Assembly: GCA_018435125.1 (NCBI GenBank)
Contig: JAHDNZ010000011.1
Location: 1 to 64,000, forward strand
DNA length: 64,000 bases
Direction: 5' to 3'
DNA from: Bacillota bacterium
GTDB taxonomy: Bacteria; Bacillota; DTU065
The notes beneath the pieces are model-generated. The model worked only from the letters and a program-made list of their open reading frames with translations, was not told the DNA's origin and ran no database searches. A program made the translations under genes and the position numbers. Position 1 is the first letter of the stretch, and the number at the start of each line of letters is the position of its first letter. Below are positions 16,369-25,051 of the stretch, one piece after another.

Positions 16369-17268
16369 ATGAAAAAAATTTGGATATTGTTGTTAATCGT
16401 TATTCAGTTATTAATTCTGTGGGGAATATATGATTCAACACATGAGTTTAATTATGTAACAGACTTCAGACTACCCTTCTTTTTTTACCAGGGCTTTGAT
16501 CTTAAAAACCCCAATTACCATGAACCTTTTAAGGCTAGTTTTGTTAAGGCAGATCAAGTCGAAATAGAAAACTTTGTTGGGGATCTAGAAATTGAGTATG
16601 CTGATGTTGACGAGGTTATTTTTACTGGTGAGAAATTGCTTTTTGGTCAAAAAAAGGATTTGGATATTTTAGAAAATTTTTGTATAGAAGAAAAACGCTT
16701 GGGGAATAAAGCTATATTTAGTTTGGTAAAACCCAATTTTACTAATGCTACAACCGGTTTTGCTGGCAAGGTCATTATACCTAAAACAGTGCGAAATTTA
16801 ACAGTAAATGTTTCTATAGGTAAAGTTGTTTCGATAGACGGCGAATGTGAGCTAGATCTAAAAGCAGATTTAGGAGAGGTTATAATAAAACAGCATACAG
16901 GTTCTTTATCCATTAGGGCCAAGCTTGGAGCAGTTAAACTAAATAGTATCAAACCAGGAGAGAGACTAGTTGTTAGAGCAGAATTGGGAGATATAGAATA
17001 TGCCGGTAATTTAGCTGATAGCTCCGAGTTTATCGCTTCACTTGGAAGTATCAAATTGAAACTTCCACCAAGTACGGTAACTAATATTGAAGCCGATGTA
17101 GATTTAGGCAGCTTTGATTGCGATTTTCCGGTTAGTCAAACCAAACAGAGTGGTTTAGGGAAAAGTGTTATGGGCGTATTAGGCTCTTCAGAGGGAACTC
17201 CGACCGGAAACCTTAAAATTAAAGCAGATTTAGGTTCTATAAACATCAATAAGGCGGTGATTTGGTGA
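16369..17268 (+). CDS. membrane-anchored DUF4097-like beta-repeat protein
   Basis: A 299-residue protein with an N-terminal signal anchor (about 4-20) and a long repetitive beta-rich domain. Units such as VEIENFVGDLEIEYADVDEV, LDLKADLGEVIIK, LSIRAKLGAVKLN, LVVRAELGDIEY and LKIKADLGSININ recur about every 20 residues. This resembles the right-handed beta-helix DUF4097/adhesin-like fold. It should sit outside the membrane. It overlaps the following gene and lies 5 bases after the preceding one, so the three form an operon. DUF4097 partners often belong to envelope-stress systems; that role is inferred. Confidence 0.72.
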   Translation: MKKIWILLLIVIQLLILWGIYDSTHEFNYVTDFRLPFFFYQGFDLKNPNYHEPFKASFVKADQVEIENFVGDLEIEYADVDEVIFTGEKLLFGQKKDLDILENFCIEEKRLGNKAIFSLVKPNFTNATTGFAGKVIIPKTVRNLTVNVSIGKVVSIDGECELDLKADLGEVIIKQHTGSLSIRAKLGAVKLNSIKPGERLVVRAELGDIEYAGNLADSSEFIASLGSIKLKLPPSTVTNIEADVDLGSFDCDFPVSQTKQSGLGKSVMGVLGSSEGTPTGNLKIKADLGSININKAVIW

Positions 17269-17600
17269 ATTTCGTAATTGGAATTCTTAGTGTTATCTTT
17301 GGTTTTATTACTGTGATGGTAGTTGTAACTAGCTTTTTTTCATATAAAGAAAAAGAACTTATGATTAAACAAGGTTCAACACCTGAGGTAATTGACAAGC
17401 TAGTCGAAAAAGATAATACAAGTGAACCAAAAACAAAACTGGCGAATCTCCGTTCTGGTATAACTTTAATTGCAGTAGGGGGAGCAATTACTATAGGGCT
17501 TAGCTTTTTAAATGCAGGGCCATTGATTTTAGGTGGCTTGATACCACTGTTTTTGGGTATCGGAAGGCTTATTTTGTACTATCTACTGCCAAACGATTAA
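17265..17600 (+). CDS. small membrane protein, DUF6249-like paralogue
   Basis: About 111 residues: TM1 (about 5-25), a charged middle (KEKELMIKQGSTPEVIDKLVEKDN) and two C-terminal hydrophobic segments with GPLILGGLIPLFLGIGRL. The GTG at 17265 is preferred over TTG 17262 for spacing from AAGGCGGTGA. It overlaps the end of the DUF4097-like gene by 4 bases. The middle segment KQG..PEVIDKL resembles DUF6249-type proteins. A terminator follows at 17605. Confidence 0.7.
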   Translation: MNFVIGILSVIFGFITVMVVVTSFFSYKEKELMIKQGSTPEVIDKLVEKDNTSEPKTKLANLRSGITLIAVGGAITIGLSFLNAGPLILGGLIPLFLGIGRLILYYLLPND

Positions 17601-17604
17601 AAAA

Positions 17605-17626
17605 AGAGGGATTACCCCTCTTTTTT
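17605..17626 (+). terminator. terminator after the membrane cluster
   Basis: AGAGGG (17605-17610) / CCCTCT (17616-17621) with an A run before and T6 after. Confidence 0.85.
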
Positions 17627-18160
17627 CTATTTTAGCCTAAAGCTATTATCACGAGATATTATTTTAATAATTTAATCTTCTTGACTTGGAATTTCCCCAA
17701 ACATTAGGACTTTTTATAACCTGGTAAAAAGTCTTTTTCTAACTTTTTTCACGGAATATTTTTAAAATTAAATGCAGTTACGATAGCTTATCTTTTTTAG
17801 CCAGGGATTTGTCTTTGATTTTTAACTTAAGTTTTAGTATTATAGCCAACGATGTCTATTAAAATTCAAATGACCGGTTACCTCCCTGTAGCTTTATGTT
17901 TCTATCTCTTTTCTTGGGTAAAAGAAGAATTATGCAAACCATTACTAGCAAAATTAACTAATAGTCAAGAGATATGGCTTATTAATAGATTCGTGACTTC
18001 AATCCCTATACTTGAGAACTATATTATTAAGGAGTAGTTGGAGTTGTGGCTACTCTCTAACTCTTAACATATTCTATAGCAAGCACCAAAATCTCCGGAG
18101 CACTGCTTGTGTAAACATACAAGTATCTGCTTTTTAGACCTCTACAAGGAGGGCGTACAG
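17627..18160 (+). other. gene-free stretch with a likely promoter for the LuxR-type gene
   Basis: No convincing gene. A TTGATT (17815-17820), 17-base spacer, TATTAT (17838-17843) promoter-like element would give a leader of about 310 bases before the regulator at 18161. An inverted repeat GAGTAG (18034-18039) / CTACTC (18051-18056) lies in that leader. A 61-codon open frame at 17852 has no ribosome binding site. Confidence 0.4.
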
Positions 18161-18763
18161 ATGTCTGTAGAAAGTCAATTTCAAGGGCTAAGATGGAATA
18201 AAAATCCAACAGGTCTAATCGAACTTTATAAAAAACAAAAACCAGTATTAGAGCAATTAAAGATAAGGTTAAAACAGATAGACGGAGAGCTAGAGCATGA
18301 AATAGCTATGCTGGAAGAAAATATCGCTGTTAAAATTACTGTAATTCAACAGAATAATATTGATTCAGGAGGGGTAGTTAAAGAGACAGGCAGCTATGCT
18401 CTAATTGAACTGGAAGAGAATATAACCTGCTTAGAAGTTCTCCTTGAGGCAATTAAAGCTGGAGTTGACGATATGGTAAAAATCCAAAAAGGTATTTGCC
18501 TTAAACAAAGTTTAAAACGGATTGATTATTCTCTAGATCAGCTTCTTCTTTTTATGAATGCTCCCTTTAAAAGCCTTACCTCAAGAGAACAAGAGGTATT
18601 AATAAACCTTGCAGCGGGGTTAAGCAACGAAGAAATCGCGAGCAAGTTATACATCAGTATTAAAACAGTAAAAAACCATGTAAGTAGTATCTATCGTAAG
18701 ACTGGTTATAGAGAAAGAGCCAAGCTGGTTTTAGCTGCCAGAAACAAGCTTGATCGATCATAA
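18161..18763 (+). CDS. LuxR/GerE-type transcriptional regulator
   Basis: A 200-residue protein. The C-terminal 60 residues form a clear LuxR HTH (LTSREQEVLINLAAGLSNEEIA, then LYISIKTVKNHVSSIYRKTG). The first 130 residues show no receiver, PAS or autoinducer domain. They look largely helical with coiled-coil potential (KQKPVLEQLKIRLKQIDGELEHEIAML). Start ATG 18161 after AAGGAGG. The signal and targets are unknown. It lies just upstream of rimO but has its own leader. Confidence 0.8.
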   Translation: MSVESQFQGLRWNKNPTGLIELYKKQKPVLEQLKIRLKQIDGELEHEIAMLEENIAVKITVIQQNNIDSGGVVKETGSYALIELEENITCLEVLLEAIKAGVDDMVKIQKGICLKQSLKRIDYSLDQLLLFMNAPFKSLTSREQEVLINLAAGLSNEEIASKLYISIKTVKNHVSSIYRKTGYRERAKLVLAARNKLDRS

Positions 18764-18806
18764 AGTGGTTGTTTTTACAACCACTTGCTGACCAATATGT
18801 TATAAT
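18763..18806 (+). promoter_or_regulatory. inverted repeat and extended -10 promoter before rimO
   Basis: AAGTGGTTGT (18763-18772) / ACAACCACTT (18777-18786) is a 10-bp stem with a 4-base loop; no T run follows it. TATAAT (18801-18806) carries a TGt extension (18798-18800), so it can act without a good -35. The hairpin may end the LuxR transcript weakly or act as an operator for rimO. Confidence 0.5.
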
Positions 18807-18838
18807 CGTTGTAGATATCATCAAAGGAGTGTTCTTTT

Positions 18839-20170
18839 TTGCACAAGGTGGCATTGATTCATTTAGGATGTCCTAAAAACCTAGTGGATTCTGAGGTTTT
18901 ATTAGGTTTTATGGACGAAGAATTTGAAATTGTAAATTCTTTAGAAGATGCTGAGGTAGTGGTTGTTAATACTTGTGGTTTTATCGAAAGTGCTAAGCAG
19001 GAAGCTATAGATATGATCCTAAAGGTCAGCGATTTAAAAGGGAAAAGCTGTCAAGCTCTAATAGTAACAGGGTGTCTGGCTCAGCGCTATGGGCCTGAAC
19101 TTCTAAAAGAGATGCCAGAGATCGATGGTATCTTGGGTGTAGAACAACTACCTCAGATAAATGAAGTAATCCAGGAAGCGCTTTTGGGCCAAAGACCCCT
19201 ATGCCTTGATCGGACAGGCTATCTTGTGGGGAGTTTACCAAGAATAAGAAGTACACCCCAGTATACCGCTTATCTTAAAATTGCCGAAGGCTGTCTCAAT
19301 CACTGCTCTTATTGTGCCATTCCTCTCATTCGGGGTAGCCAAAGAAGTAGAAAACTTGAAGATATAGTTTTTGAAGCTAAAAAACTTGTTCAAGAAGGGG
19401 TTAAGGAGATAACTCTAGTAGCTCAGGATACTACAGCTTATGGCTTGGAATTACCTGGTTCTTTGGGAATAAGCGAGCTTTTATTAGAATTGGCAGCTGT
19501 ACTGCCTCAAGATACTTGGTTAAGAAGCTTATACTCTTATCCTACACGTTTAACTCCTGAGATTATCCATACTTTTGCTCAAGTGAAACAGTACTGTCAC
19601 TATATTGATCTCCCACTGCAACATATTTCAGAAAAAGTGCTACGGGAAATGGGGCGACCCTTTAATAAAGAACGGACTTATAGTTTAATTAAAAGTTTGC
19701 GAGCTATTATGCCTGATATAGTTTTAAGAACTACTTTTATGGTAGGTTATCCCGGTGAAACAGAGGCAGACTTCAATGAATTATTAGATTTTATGGACAC
19801 AGTGAAATTTGATCATGTCGGGATATTTACTTTTTCTCCTGAAGAAGGTACTAAAGCCTATGATTTAACTCCTGTTGTCCCTATCGATATTGCTTTAGAT
19901 AGGTTGAGCCAAGCTATGAAATTGCAACAAAGTATTTCTAAAGCCAAAAATAAAGCCCGTATTGGGCAAGTATACCCGGTTTTGGTTGGGGGAAAATGTG
20001 ATGAAAGTGAGCTTGTCTATACCGGTAGAACAAAATTTCAAGCTCCTGAAATTGATGGTTTAACATATTTCGGTTTACCGGAGTGGCCAATTAAACCCGG
20101 AGATATTATTTCAGTAAGAATTACCCAGGCTTTAGAATATGATTTAGCAGGCGAAGTTGTTGCTCCCTAA
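18839..20170 (+). CDS. rimO: ribosomal protein S12 methylthiotransferase RimO
   Basis: A radical-SAM methylthiotransferase that adds a methylthio group to Asp of ribosomal protein S12. The N-terminal UPF0004 domain supplies three cluster cysteines (GCPKN, NTCGF, TGCLAQ). The radical SAM motif CxxxCxxC is GCLNHCSYCAIP, and the C-terminal TRAM domain is at about 375-440. The 443-residue length is typical. TTG start 9 bases after AAAGGAG. RimO rather than MiaB is favoured by the LIHLGCPKNLVDSE start and the GSQRSR sequence. It is followed by pgsA, as in other Bacillota. Confidence 0.95.
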   Translation: MHKVALIHLGCPKNLVDSEVLLGFMDEEFEIVNSLEDAEVVVVNTCGFIESAKQEAIDMILKVSDLKGKSCQALIVTGCLAQRYGPELLKEMPEIDGILGVEQLPQINEVIQEALLGQRPLCLDRTGYLVGSLPRIRSTPQYTAYLKIAEGCLNHCSYCAIPLIRGSQRSRKLEDIVFEAKKLVQEGVKEITLVAQDTTAYGLELPGSLGISELLLELAAVLPQDTWLRSLYSYPTRLTPEIIHTFAQVKQYCHYIDLPLQHISEKVLREMGRPFNKERTYSLIKSLRAIMPDIVLRTTFMVGYPGETEADFNELLDFMDTVKFDHVGIFTFSPEEGTKAYDLTPVVPIDIALDRLSQAMKLQQSISKAKNKARIGQVYPVLVGGKCDESELVYTGRTKFQAPEIDGLTYFGLPEWPIKPGDIISVRITQALEYDLAGEVVAP

Positions 20171-20187
20171 TAAAAAATGCTATTTCT

Positions 20188-20223
20188 AGGAGGTGTGGCC
20201 TTCATTAGAAGGCCTTAAAAGTG
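20188..20223 (+). promoter_or_regulatory. pgsA translation signal: SD, hairpin, start codon
   Basis: AGGAGGTG (20188-20195) lies 25 bases before the GTG at 20221. A 7-bp GC-rich hairpin GGCCTTC (20197-20203) ATTA GAAGGCC (20208-20214) fills the gap. Folded out, the spacing becomes 7 bases. An in-frame TAG at 20206 rules out any earlier start in the pgsA frame. Confidence 0.65.
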
Positions 20224-20733
20224 AATTTACCTAATTGGTTAACTTTTATAAGAATATTTCTAGTGCCAATTTTTATGGTTTTTGCGATATTTCAGTTGCC
20301 AAACGGAGAATTAATTGCCACGCTATTATTTATTATTGCAGCCTTGACTGATTATTTTGATGGTTATCTTGCACGCAAAGGGAAGATGGTTACCAAACTA
20401 GGCGCTCTTTTAGATCCTATTGCTGATAAACTTTTAATTACGGGAGCTTTACTGTCTTTAGTTCAACTAGGTAAGGTTAATGCACTAATTGCTATGGTTA
20501 TACTTGCCAGAGAATTTGCAGTTATGGGTTTAAGGTTGATTGCCTCTTCAAGTGGTCTAACTATCAAGGTTTCAAAGCTTGGTAAAATCAAAACAGCATC
20601 ACAATTTATCGCTGTTACAGCTCTTATGCTAGGCCTTTGGTGGGGAACAGTTTTTATTTACATCTCTACTGTCATAACTGTGATCTCAGGAGTAGAGTAT
20701 TATCTTAAAGGAGCCTACGTCTTAAAGGAATAA
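20221..20733 (+). CDS. pgsA: CDP-diacylglycerol-glycerol-3-phosphate 3-phosphatidyltransferase
   Basis: An integral membrane enzyme that makes phosphatidylglycerophosphate, the precursor of phosphatidylglycerol. The 170-residue protein has several TM segments and the CDP-alcohol phosphotransferase motif DG-x2-AR-x8-G-x3-D-x3-D (YFDGYLARKGK...GALLDPIAD). GTG start; the N-terminus MNLPNWLTFIRIFLVPIF is typical. The Shine-Dalgarno is separated from the start by a hairpin (20188-20223). It follows rimO and ends in a terminator at 20754. Confidence 0.95.
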   Translation: MNLPNWLTFIRIFLVPIFMVFAIFQLPNGELIATLLFIIAALTDYFDGYLARKGKMVTKLGALLDPIADKLLITGALLSLVQLGKVNALIAMVILAREFAVMGLRLIASSSGLTIKVSKLGKIKTASQFIAVTALMLGLWWGTVFIYISTVITVISGVEYYLKGAYVLKE

Positions 20734-20753
20734 TCCCAGTTCAGGTAGATATT

Positions 20754-20788
20754 GCCGGCTGCCAATTTAGGTTAAGCCGGCTTTTTTT
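20754..20788 (+). terminator. terminator after pgsA
   Basis: GCCGGCT (20754-20760) / AGCCGGC (20775-20781), loop of 14, then TTTTTTT. Confidence 0.88.
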
Positions 20789-20789
20789 G

Positions 20790-20798
20790 TGCTATAAT
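20790..20798 (+). promoter_or_regulatory. extended -10 promoter before the FtsH-like pair
   Basis: TGcTATAAT (20790-20798) directly follows the pgsA terminator; a -35 is not obvious. Transcription would start near 20805. Confidence 0.5.
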
Positions 20799-20842
20799 CA
20801 GACTATGTTTTCAGACAATGTCTTAAGAAGGGAGATAAGGCC

Positions 20843-21352
20843 ATGCGTCTTTTTGATCTAAGAATCAATGTTATAATACTTGCCTTTATAGCCATTTTCT
20901 TGGCCATCTTCTCTGTTCGCCTCTTACTTGATCATTTTTTAATTAATAAACCCATAGAATCCTTACTAAACCAAGCTAACTTGATAGCTTATTCTTATAC
21001 AAAGGATCAACTGACTTTGGTTTGGGATGGAAAAAATCCTTGGCCATTAATAGATCTTCTTAAAGAAAAGCCAATCGAAAAACGCTTTAACGAGGTTGTT
21101 TTAGTTTTGGAAGCTAAAGAAAATTATTCTATATGGCAACAAGAAGAATTGATCATAGTCGAAGGAATTAAAAACAAGCAATATTATACTGCCACTAAGA
21201 GACTTAAAGAGCTAAATGAAAATGCTCAGGTGATTCTATGTGATAATTACCTCTATGTGAGTCTTTTAGATCAGGGACAGCTTTATTCTTTGGAGAATGA
21301 AGAAATCGTTCCCATCCGGCTTATAAGCAAGGTGGTAACAGAGAATGAGTAA
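20843..21352 (+). CDS. single-TM protein upstream of the FtsH-like protease
   Basis: A 169-residue protein with one N-terminal TM (about 8-30) followed by a 135-residue domain predicted to lie outside the membrane. I do not recognise the domain. Start ATG with AAGGGAG upstream. It overlaps the FtsH-like gene by 8 bases, so the two are translationally coupled. Normal FtsH has a membrane-exposed domain between its two TMs; the downstream FtsH-like protein lacks it, so this partner might supply that part. That is inference. Confidence 0.65.
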   Translation: MRLFDLRINVIILAFIAIFLAIFSVRLLLDHFLINKPIESLLNQANLIAYSYTKDQLTLVWDGKNPWPLIDLLKEKPIEKRFNEVVLVLEAKENYSIWQQEELIIVEGIKNKQYYTATKRLKELNENAQVILCDNYLYVSLLDQGQLYSLENEEIVPIRLISKVVTENE

Positions 21353-22874
21353 TATATGGAAAGAGATATTGGTAGGAGCAGGATTAGCTGTCTTATGTTT
21401 TCTAGGCCAAGCCGGAGTTAATGTTGGACCAGCTTTGTTATTAATTGTTGCAGGCTTTTTTATTTATTATTTTATGCCCGGCAGGGAGCTTGCAGGTACT
21501 AAAGTTGGTGTGGCTAAAAATACAGTCCAAAATACCACTTTTGTCGACATTGGTGGACAAGAAGTAGCCAAAAGAGAGTTAAAAGAAGCTTTAGATTTCG
21601 CTTTAGATCGGCAAAAAACTGCTGTTTTAGGTATTAGACCCCTGAAGGGAATTTTACTTTCTGGCCCGCCTGGAACCGGCAAAACACTCTTGGCTAAAGC
21701 AGCTGCCAATTACACCGGGTCAGCTTTTTTACATGCCTCAGGCTCTGAATTTGTTGAAGTCTATGCAGGTGTGGGTGCAAAAAGAGTGAGGGAGATGTTT
21801 GAAAAAGCCCGCGGTATAGCTAGACAGCAAAAAAAAGGTGCAGTGATCTTTATCGATGAAATCGAAGTTTTGTGTGGCTTGAGAGGGAGACATTCAAGTC
21901 ATTTAGAATACGATCAAACTCTTAATCAACTACTTGTAGAAATGGATGGCATTAGCACCGATGAACAGATTCTAGTTCTTGGAGCCACTAACCGTATTGA
22001 TATTCTTGACCCGGCGATTTTAAGACCAGGTCGCTTTGATCGAATTGTTAGAGTTGATCTGCCGGATAAAGAAGGAAGACTTCATATTCTTAAGATTCAC
22101 ACCAAGACTAAACCCTTAGCTGCTGATGTCGATCTTAAAGAACTGGCTCGTCAATGCTATGGCTTTTCGGGGGCTCATATAGAGAGTTTAGTTAACGAAG
22201 CAGCCATTAACGCACATCGGCGTCAAGAAGATAAAATAACCTGGCAGGATTTTGCCGATGCTCAGGAAAAAGTTATGTTAGGGGAAAAACTTGATCACAA
22301 ACCTCCTGCAACAGAACTAAAAAGAGTTTCAATTCATGAAGTCGGACATGCCATCTTAAGCGAATTAGTAAGACCTAATTCAGTTGCTAGCGTAACAATT
22401 GTTCCGCGTGGTCAGGCTTTAGGTTTTGTAAGACAAGCTCCTAGTGAAGATAAATATCTCTATACTAAAGAAGAACTACTAGCTCAGATTAAGGTAGCTT
22501 TAGCTGGAGCTTATGCTGAGGAACTTATCTTTGGTTCGATGAGCACAGGTAGCCAAAATGACTTTTCCCAAGCGTCAAGATTAGCTAAAACAATGGTTTT
22601 AGCAGGGCTCTCTAGACTAGGTATTGTTTCAGAGGATATTGGGCCTAATGAATTAAATTATGAAATTATGCGTATTATTAATACCGAAGGCCTTGTAGTT
22701 AGGGAAAAACTGATACCATATAAAAGGTTTATCTTAAGTTTAGCAGATGTAATTCGGACAGAAGAACGTCTTGAGGGTGAACTATTCCGTGGTTATTTTA
22801 GTAAGTATCAAAAAAATCTTTCAACAGAAAATGAGATAGCTGCAGAAGGTGAACAATCAATTATTGCTTGCTAG
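21345..22874 (+). CDS. short FtsH-like AAA+ zinc metalloprotease
   Basis: A membrane AAA+ protease of the FtsH/M41 type. Its 509 residues are shorter than the usual 600-650. Two TMs (about 8-22 and 27-45) are separated by only a few residues, so the extracytoplasmic domain is missing. ATPase motifs are Walker A GPPGTGKT, Walker B VIFIDEIE and the second region of homology GATNRIDILDPAILRPGRFDR. The protease site HEVGH (about 330) and a likely third ligand in SQNDFSQASRLAK are present, so it should be active. It forms a pair with the gene at 20843 and is probably a paralogue of housekeeping FtsH. Confidence 0.85.
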   Translation: MSNIWKEILVGAGLAVLCFLGQAGVNVGPALLLIVAGFFIYYFMPGRELAGTKVGVAKNTVQNTTFVDIGGQEVAKRELKEALDFALDRQKTAVLGIRPLKGILLSGPPGTGKTLLAKAAANYTGSAFLHASGSEFVEVYAGVGAKRVREMFEKARGIARQQKKGAVIFIDEIEVLCGLRGRHSSHLEYDQTLNQLLVEMDGISTDEQILVLGATNRIDILDPAILRPGRFDRIVRVDLPDKEGRLHILKIHTKTKPLAADVDLKELARQCYGFSGAHIESLVNEAAINAHRRQEDKITWQDFADAQEKVMLGEKLDHKPPATELKRVSIHEVGHAILSELVRPNSVASVTIVPRGQALGFVRQAPSEDKYLYTKEELLAQIKVALAGAYAEELIFGSMSTGSQNDFSQASRLAKTMVLAGLSRLGIVSEDIGPNELNYEIMRIINTEGLVVREKLIPYKRFILSLADVIRTEERLEGELFRGYFSKYQKNLSTENEIAAEGEQSIIAC

Positions 22875-22902
22875 GATCAGGAAATATCCTGATCCTTTTT
22901 TC
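22873..22902 (+). terminator. terminator after the FtsH-like gene
   Basis: AGGATCAGGA (22873-22882) / TCCTGATCCT (22887-22896), loop AATA, then T run. The stem overlaps the stop codon. Confidence 0.9.
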
Positions 22903-23078
22903 TATAAGGTACCATGCAATACTTGATAGAGTTAGCATAGAGATTATATAAAAAGAGATAAAAAGGTTCTTAATGAAAGTACTAAAAGGTTTTTAAGAGG
23001 TATTAGGTAGTATATAATGAATAAAAACAAGGAAAGATTATTACAAAAGAGCATCCTGCAAGCTCAGAGGTGATAATA

Positions 23079-23252
23079 GTGTTAAAAAAAAGTAGGCTTC
23101 CTAGAATCATTAAGCTACAAAAAAGAAGATTTGAAACCTTTGAAGAGTATAAGTTAAGGGTGCTACATGAAATAGAAAAGGCTTTAGATTGTGAGATCAC
23201 ATTTATGGGTAGAGTAGAGCAGTTAAACACTATCGTTGTTATTAAAAGTTAA
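23079..23252 (+). CDS. small basic hypothetical protein
   Basis: A 57-residue frame starting at GTG 23079, 8 bases after AGAGG. The product is basic at the N-terminus (KKSRLPRIIKLQKRRF) and ends in a short beta-like segment (TIVVIKS). I do not recognise it. It stands alone between the FtsH-like gene and the Pro T-box. The ribosome binding site and a TATATAATG sequence near 23011-23019 are the only support. Confidence 0.45.
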   Translation: MLKKSRLPRIIKLQKRRFETFEEYKLRVLHEIEKALDCEITFMGRVEQLNTIVVIKS

Positions 23253-23294
23253 GATAAAGGCTTTGAGTTTTGGTGGCTAAAATTCTCGAAATAA

Positions 23295-23323
23295 TTGACA
23301 GCTATAAAAGACTAATCTAATAT
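23295..23323 (+). promoter_or_regulatory. promoter of the proS T-box transcript
   Basis: TTGACA (23295-23300), 17 bases, TAATAT (23318-23323), just before the T-box stem I. Confidence 0.65.
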
Positions 23324-23330
23324 AAGATAA

Positions 23331-23552
23331 GAGATTGCGTTGATAAGAAATAGTAAGTAGTTTGGGCTAGCTAAAGAGAGGGAGACAAGCTGAAAACTCC
23401 TGCTCGCTTTACTACTGAACCCACTCTTGGAGCCTCCTGCAATTTTGCAGCGGAAAGCCCCGTTAACGGCATTTAAGCGGCTGCTGATATCAGTAGGCAA
23501 TAAGGGTGGTACCACCGTACTCCGGTCCCTTAATCGGATACGGTTTTTTTTT
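23331..23552 (+). ncRNA. T-box riboswitch, Pro (CCC specifier)
   Basis: Leader of proS. After stem I, CCC (23420-23422) is followed by ACTCTTGGAGC, the same position relative to GAGC as TTC in the Phe T-box of this window. A CCCCGTTA segment lies near 23457. The T-box is AGGGTGGTACCACCG (23503-23517). The terminator pairs CCGTA/TACGG and TCCG/CGGA (23515-23543), then T9. The Pro codon matches the downstream synthetase. A shift of one base would read CCA, also Pro. Confidence 0.92.
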
Positions 23553-23569
23553 ACGAAAGGAGAGTTAAC

Positions 23570-25006
23570 ATGGCTAACGACAAAAAGTTTGTGGAAGAGA
23601 TAACTGCTATGAATGTTGATTTTGCTAAATGGTATACAGATGTGGTAAAAAAAGCAGATCTAGCCGATTATACATCGGTTAAAGGCTGTATGATCATTAG
23701 ACCACTTGGTTATGCAATTTGGGAAAATATTCAAGTTGAACTGGATAGACGTTTTAAGGAAACTGGTCATGAGAATGTCTATTTACCTCTTTTTATTCCA
23801 GAAGGCCTACTCAATAAAGAAAAAGAACACGTAGAAGGGTTTGCTCCTGAAGTAGCCTGGGTAACTCATGGAGGAGAAGAAGAGTTAACAGAAAGATTAT
23901 GTGTCCGCCCCACTTCAGAAACTTTATTCTGTCAACATTATGCTAATATAATTGGTTCTTACCGTGATCTGCCTAAACTTTACAACCAATGGGCCAATGT
24001 TGTTAGATGGGAAAAGACCACGCGGCCTTTTTTGCGTACTACTGAATTTTTGTGGCAAGAGGGCCATACTGCCCATGCAACCTATGCTGAGGCACAAGAA
24101 GAAACATTGCGGATGCTAGATGTGTATGCCGATTTTTGTCAAGATTTTCTAGCTATTCCGGTAATTAAAGGTCAAAAAACAGACAAAGAAAAATTTGCAG
24201 GTGCGGTAGCTACCTATACCATCGAAAGCTTGATGCATGATGGACAGGCTCTTCAAACCGGTACTACTCATAACTTTGGTGATAACTTTGCTAAGGCTTT
24301 TAATATTCGCTATTTAGATCAGGATAATACGCATCAATATGTCTTTCAGACCTCATGGGGTGTTACAACTAGATTAATAGGTGCTCTAATTATGGTTCAT
24401 GGAGATGATAGTGGCTTGGTTTTACCACCCAAAGTCGCACCTACTCAACTAGTGATCATACCAATTGCCAGTCATAAAGGCGGAGTTTTGGAAAAGGCGA
24501 CCGATATTTATCATCAACTTAATGATCTTGTCAGGGTAAAAATTGATAGCTCTGATAAAAATCCCGGATGGAAGTTTTCCGAACACGAGATGAGGGGAGT
24601 TCCGCTTAGATTAGAGATTGGTCCCAAAGATATTGAAAAAGGCCAGGTTGTTTTAGTAAGAAGAGATAACCGCGAAAAGATTATAGTTGCTCTATCTGAG
24701 ATTAAAACACGTGTTCCTGAGATCTTAGAAGATATACAAAAGAGCCTATTAGCTAAAGCCTTAAGTCATAGAGAAGCTCACACTTCAATTGCAAACTCAC
24801 TAGAACAGATAAAAGAAAGCTTAGATAAAAATCCTGGCTTTGTAAAAACAATGTGGTGTAATGAAAAAGCTTGCGAAGAGAAGGTTAAAGAAGAAGCCAA
24901 AGCCACAAGTCGCTGTATACCGTTTGAACAGGAAAACCTAGATACTAAATGTGCTATTTGTGGTAAACCTGCCAAAACCATGATTGTTTGGGGTCGAGCT
25001 TATTAA
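23570..25006 (+). CDS. proS: prolyl-tRNA synthetase, type 3 (short form)
   Basis: Class II synthetase charging tRNA-Pro. The 478-residue protein lacks the editing insertion of the long bacterial form and matches the archaeal/eukaryal-like type 3 also found in Clostridia and Thermus. Visible are motif 2 ([25 protein letters not shown]), the [16 protein letters not shown] segment, motif 3 ([15 protein letters not shown]), an anticodon-binding domain (about 285-390) and a C-terminal zinc-type domain ([10 protein letters not shown]...CAICGK). Controlled by the Pro T-box. AAAGGAGAG precedes the ATG. Confidence 0.96.
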   Translation: MANDKKFVEEITAMNVDFAKWYTDVVKKADLADYTSVKGCMIIRPLGYAIWENIQVELDRRFKETGHENVYLPLFIPEGLLNKEKEHVEGFAPEVAWVTHGGEEELTERLCVRPTSETLFCQHYANIIGSYRDLPKLYNQWANVVRWEKTTRPFLRTTEFLWQEGHTAHATYAEAQEETLRMLDVYADFCQDFLAIPVIKGQKTDKEKFAGAVATYTIESLMHDGQALQTGTTHNFGDNFAKAFNIRYLDQDNTHQYVFQTSWGVTTRLIGALIMVHGDDSGLVLPPKVAPTQLVIIPIASHKGGVLEKATDIYHQLNDLVRVKIDSSDKNPGWKFSEHEMRGVPLRLEIGPKDIEKGQVVLVRRDNREKIIVALSEIKTRVPEILEDIQKSLLAKALSHREAHTSIANSLEQIKESLDKNPGFVKTMWCNEKACEEKVKEEAKATSRCIPFEQENLDTKCAICGKPAKTMIVWGRAY

Positions 25007-25051
25007 TATGTTTATAATTAAAATTAATTCTGACAATGGGAGGATTTTAGC

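Noticed and set aside
17852-18037. 61-codon frame in the leader of the LuxR-type gene
   Set aside because: No Shine-Dalgarno and no recognisable pattern; it lies between the mapped promoter and the regulator.
20193-20234. A 13-codon leader peptide starting at GTG 20193 before pgsA
   Set aside because: Its start overlaps the Shine-Dalgarno itself, so it cannot use it; no other ribosome binding site precedes it.
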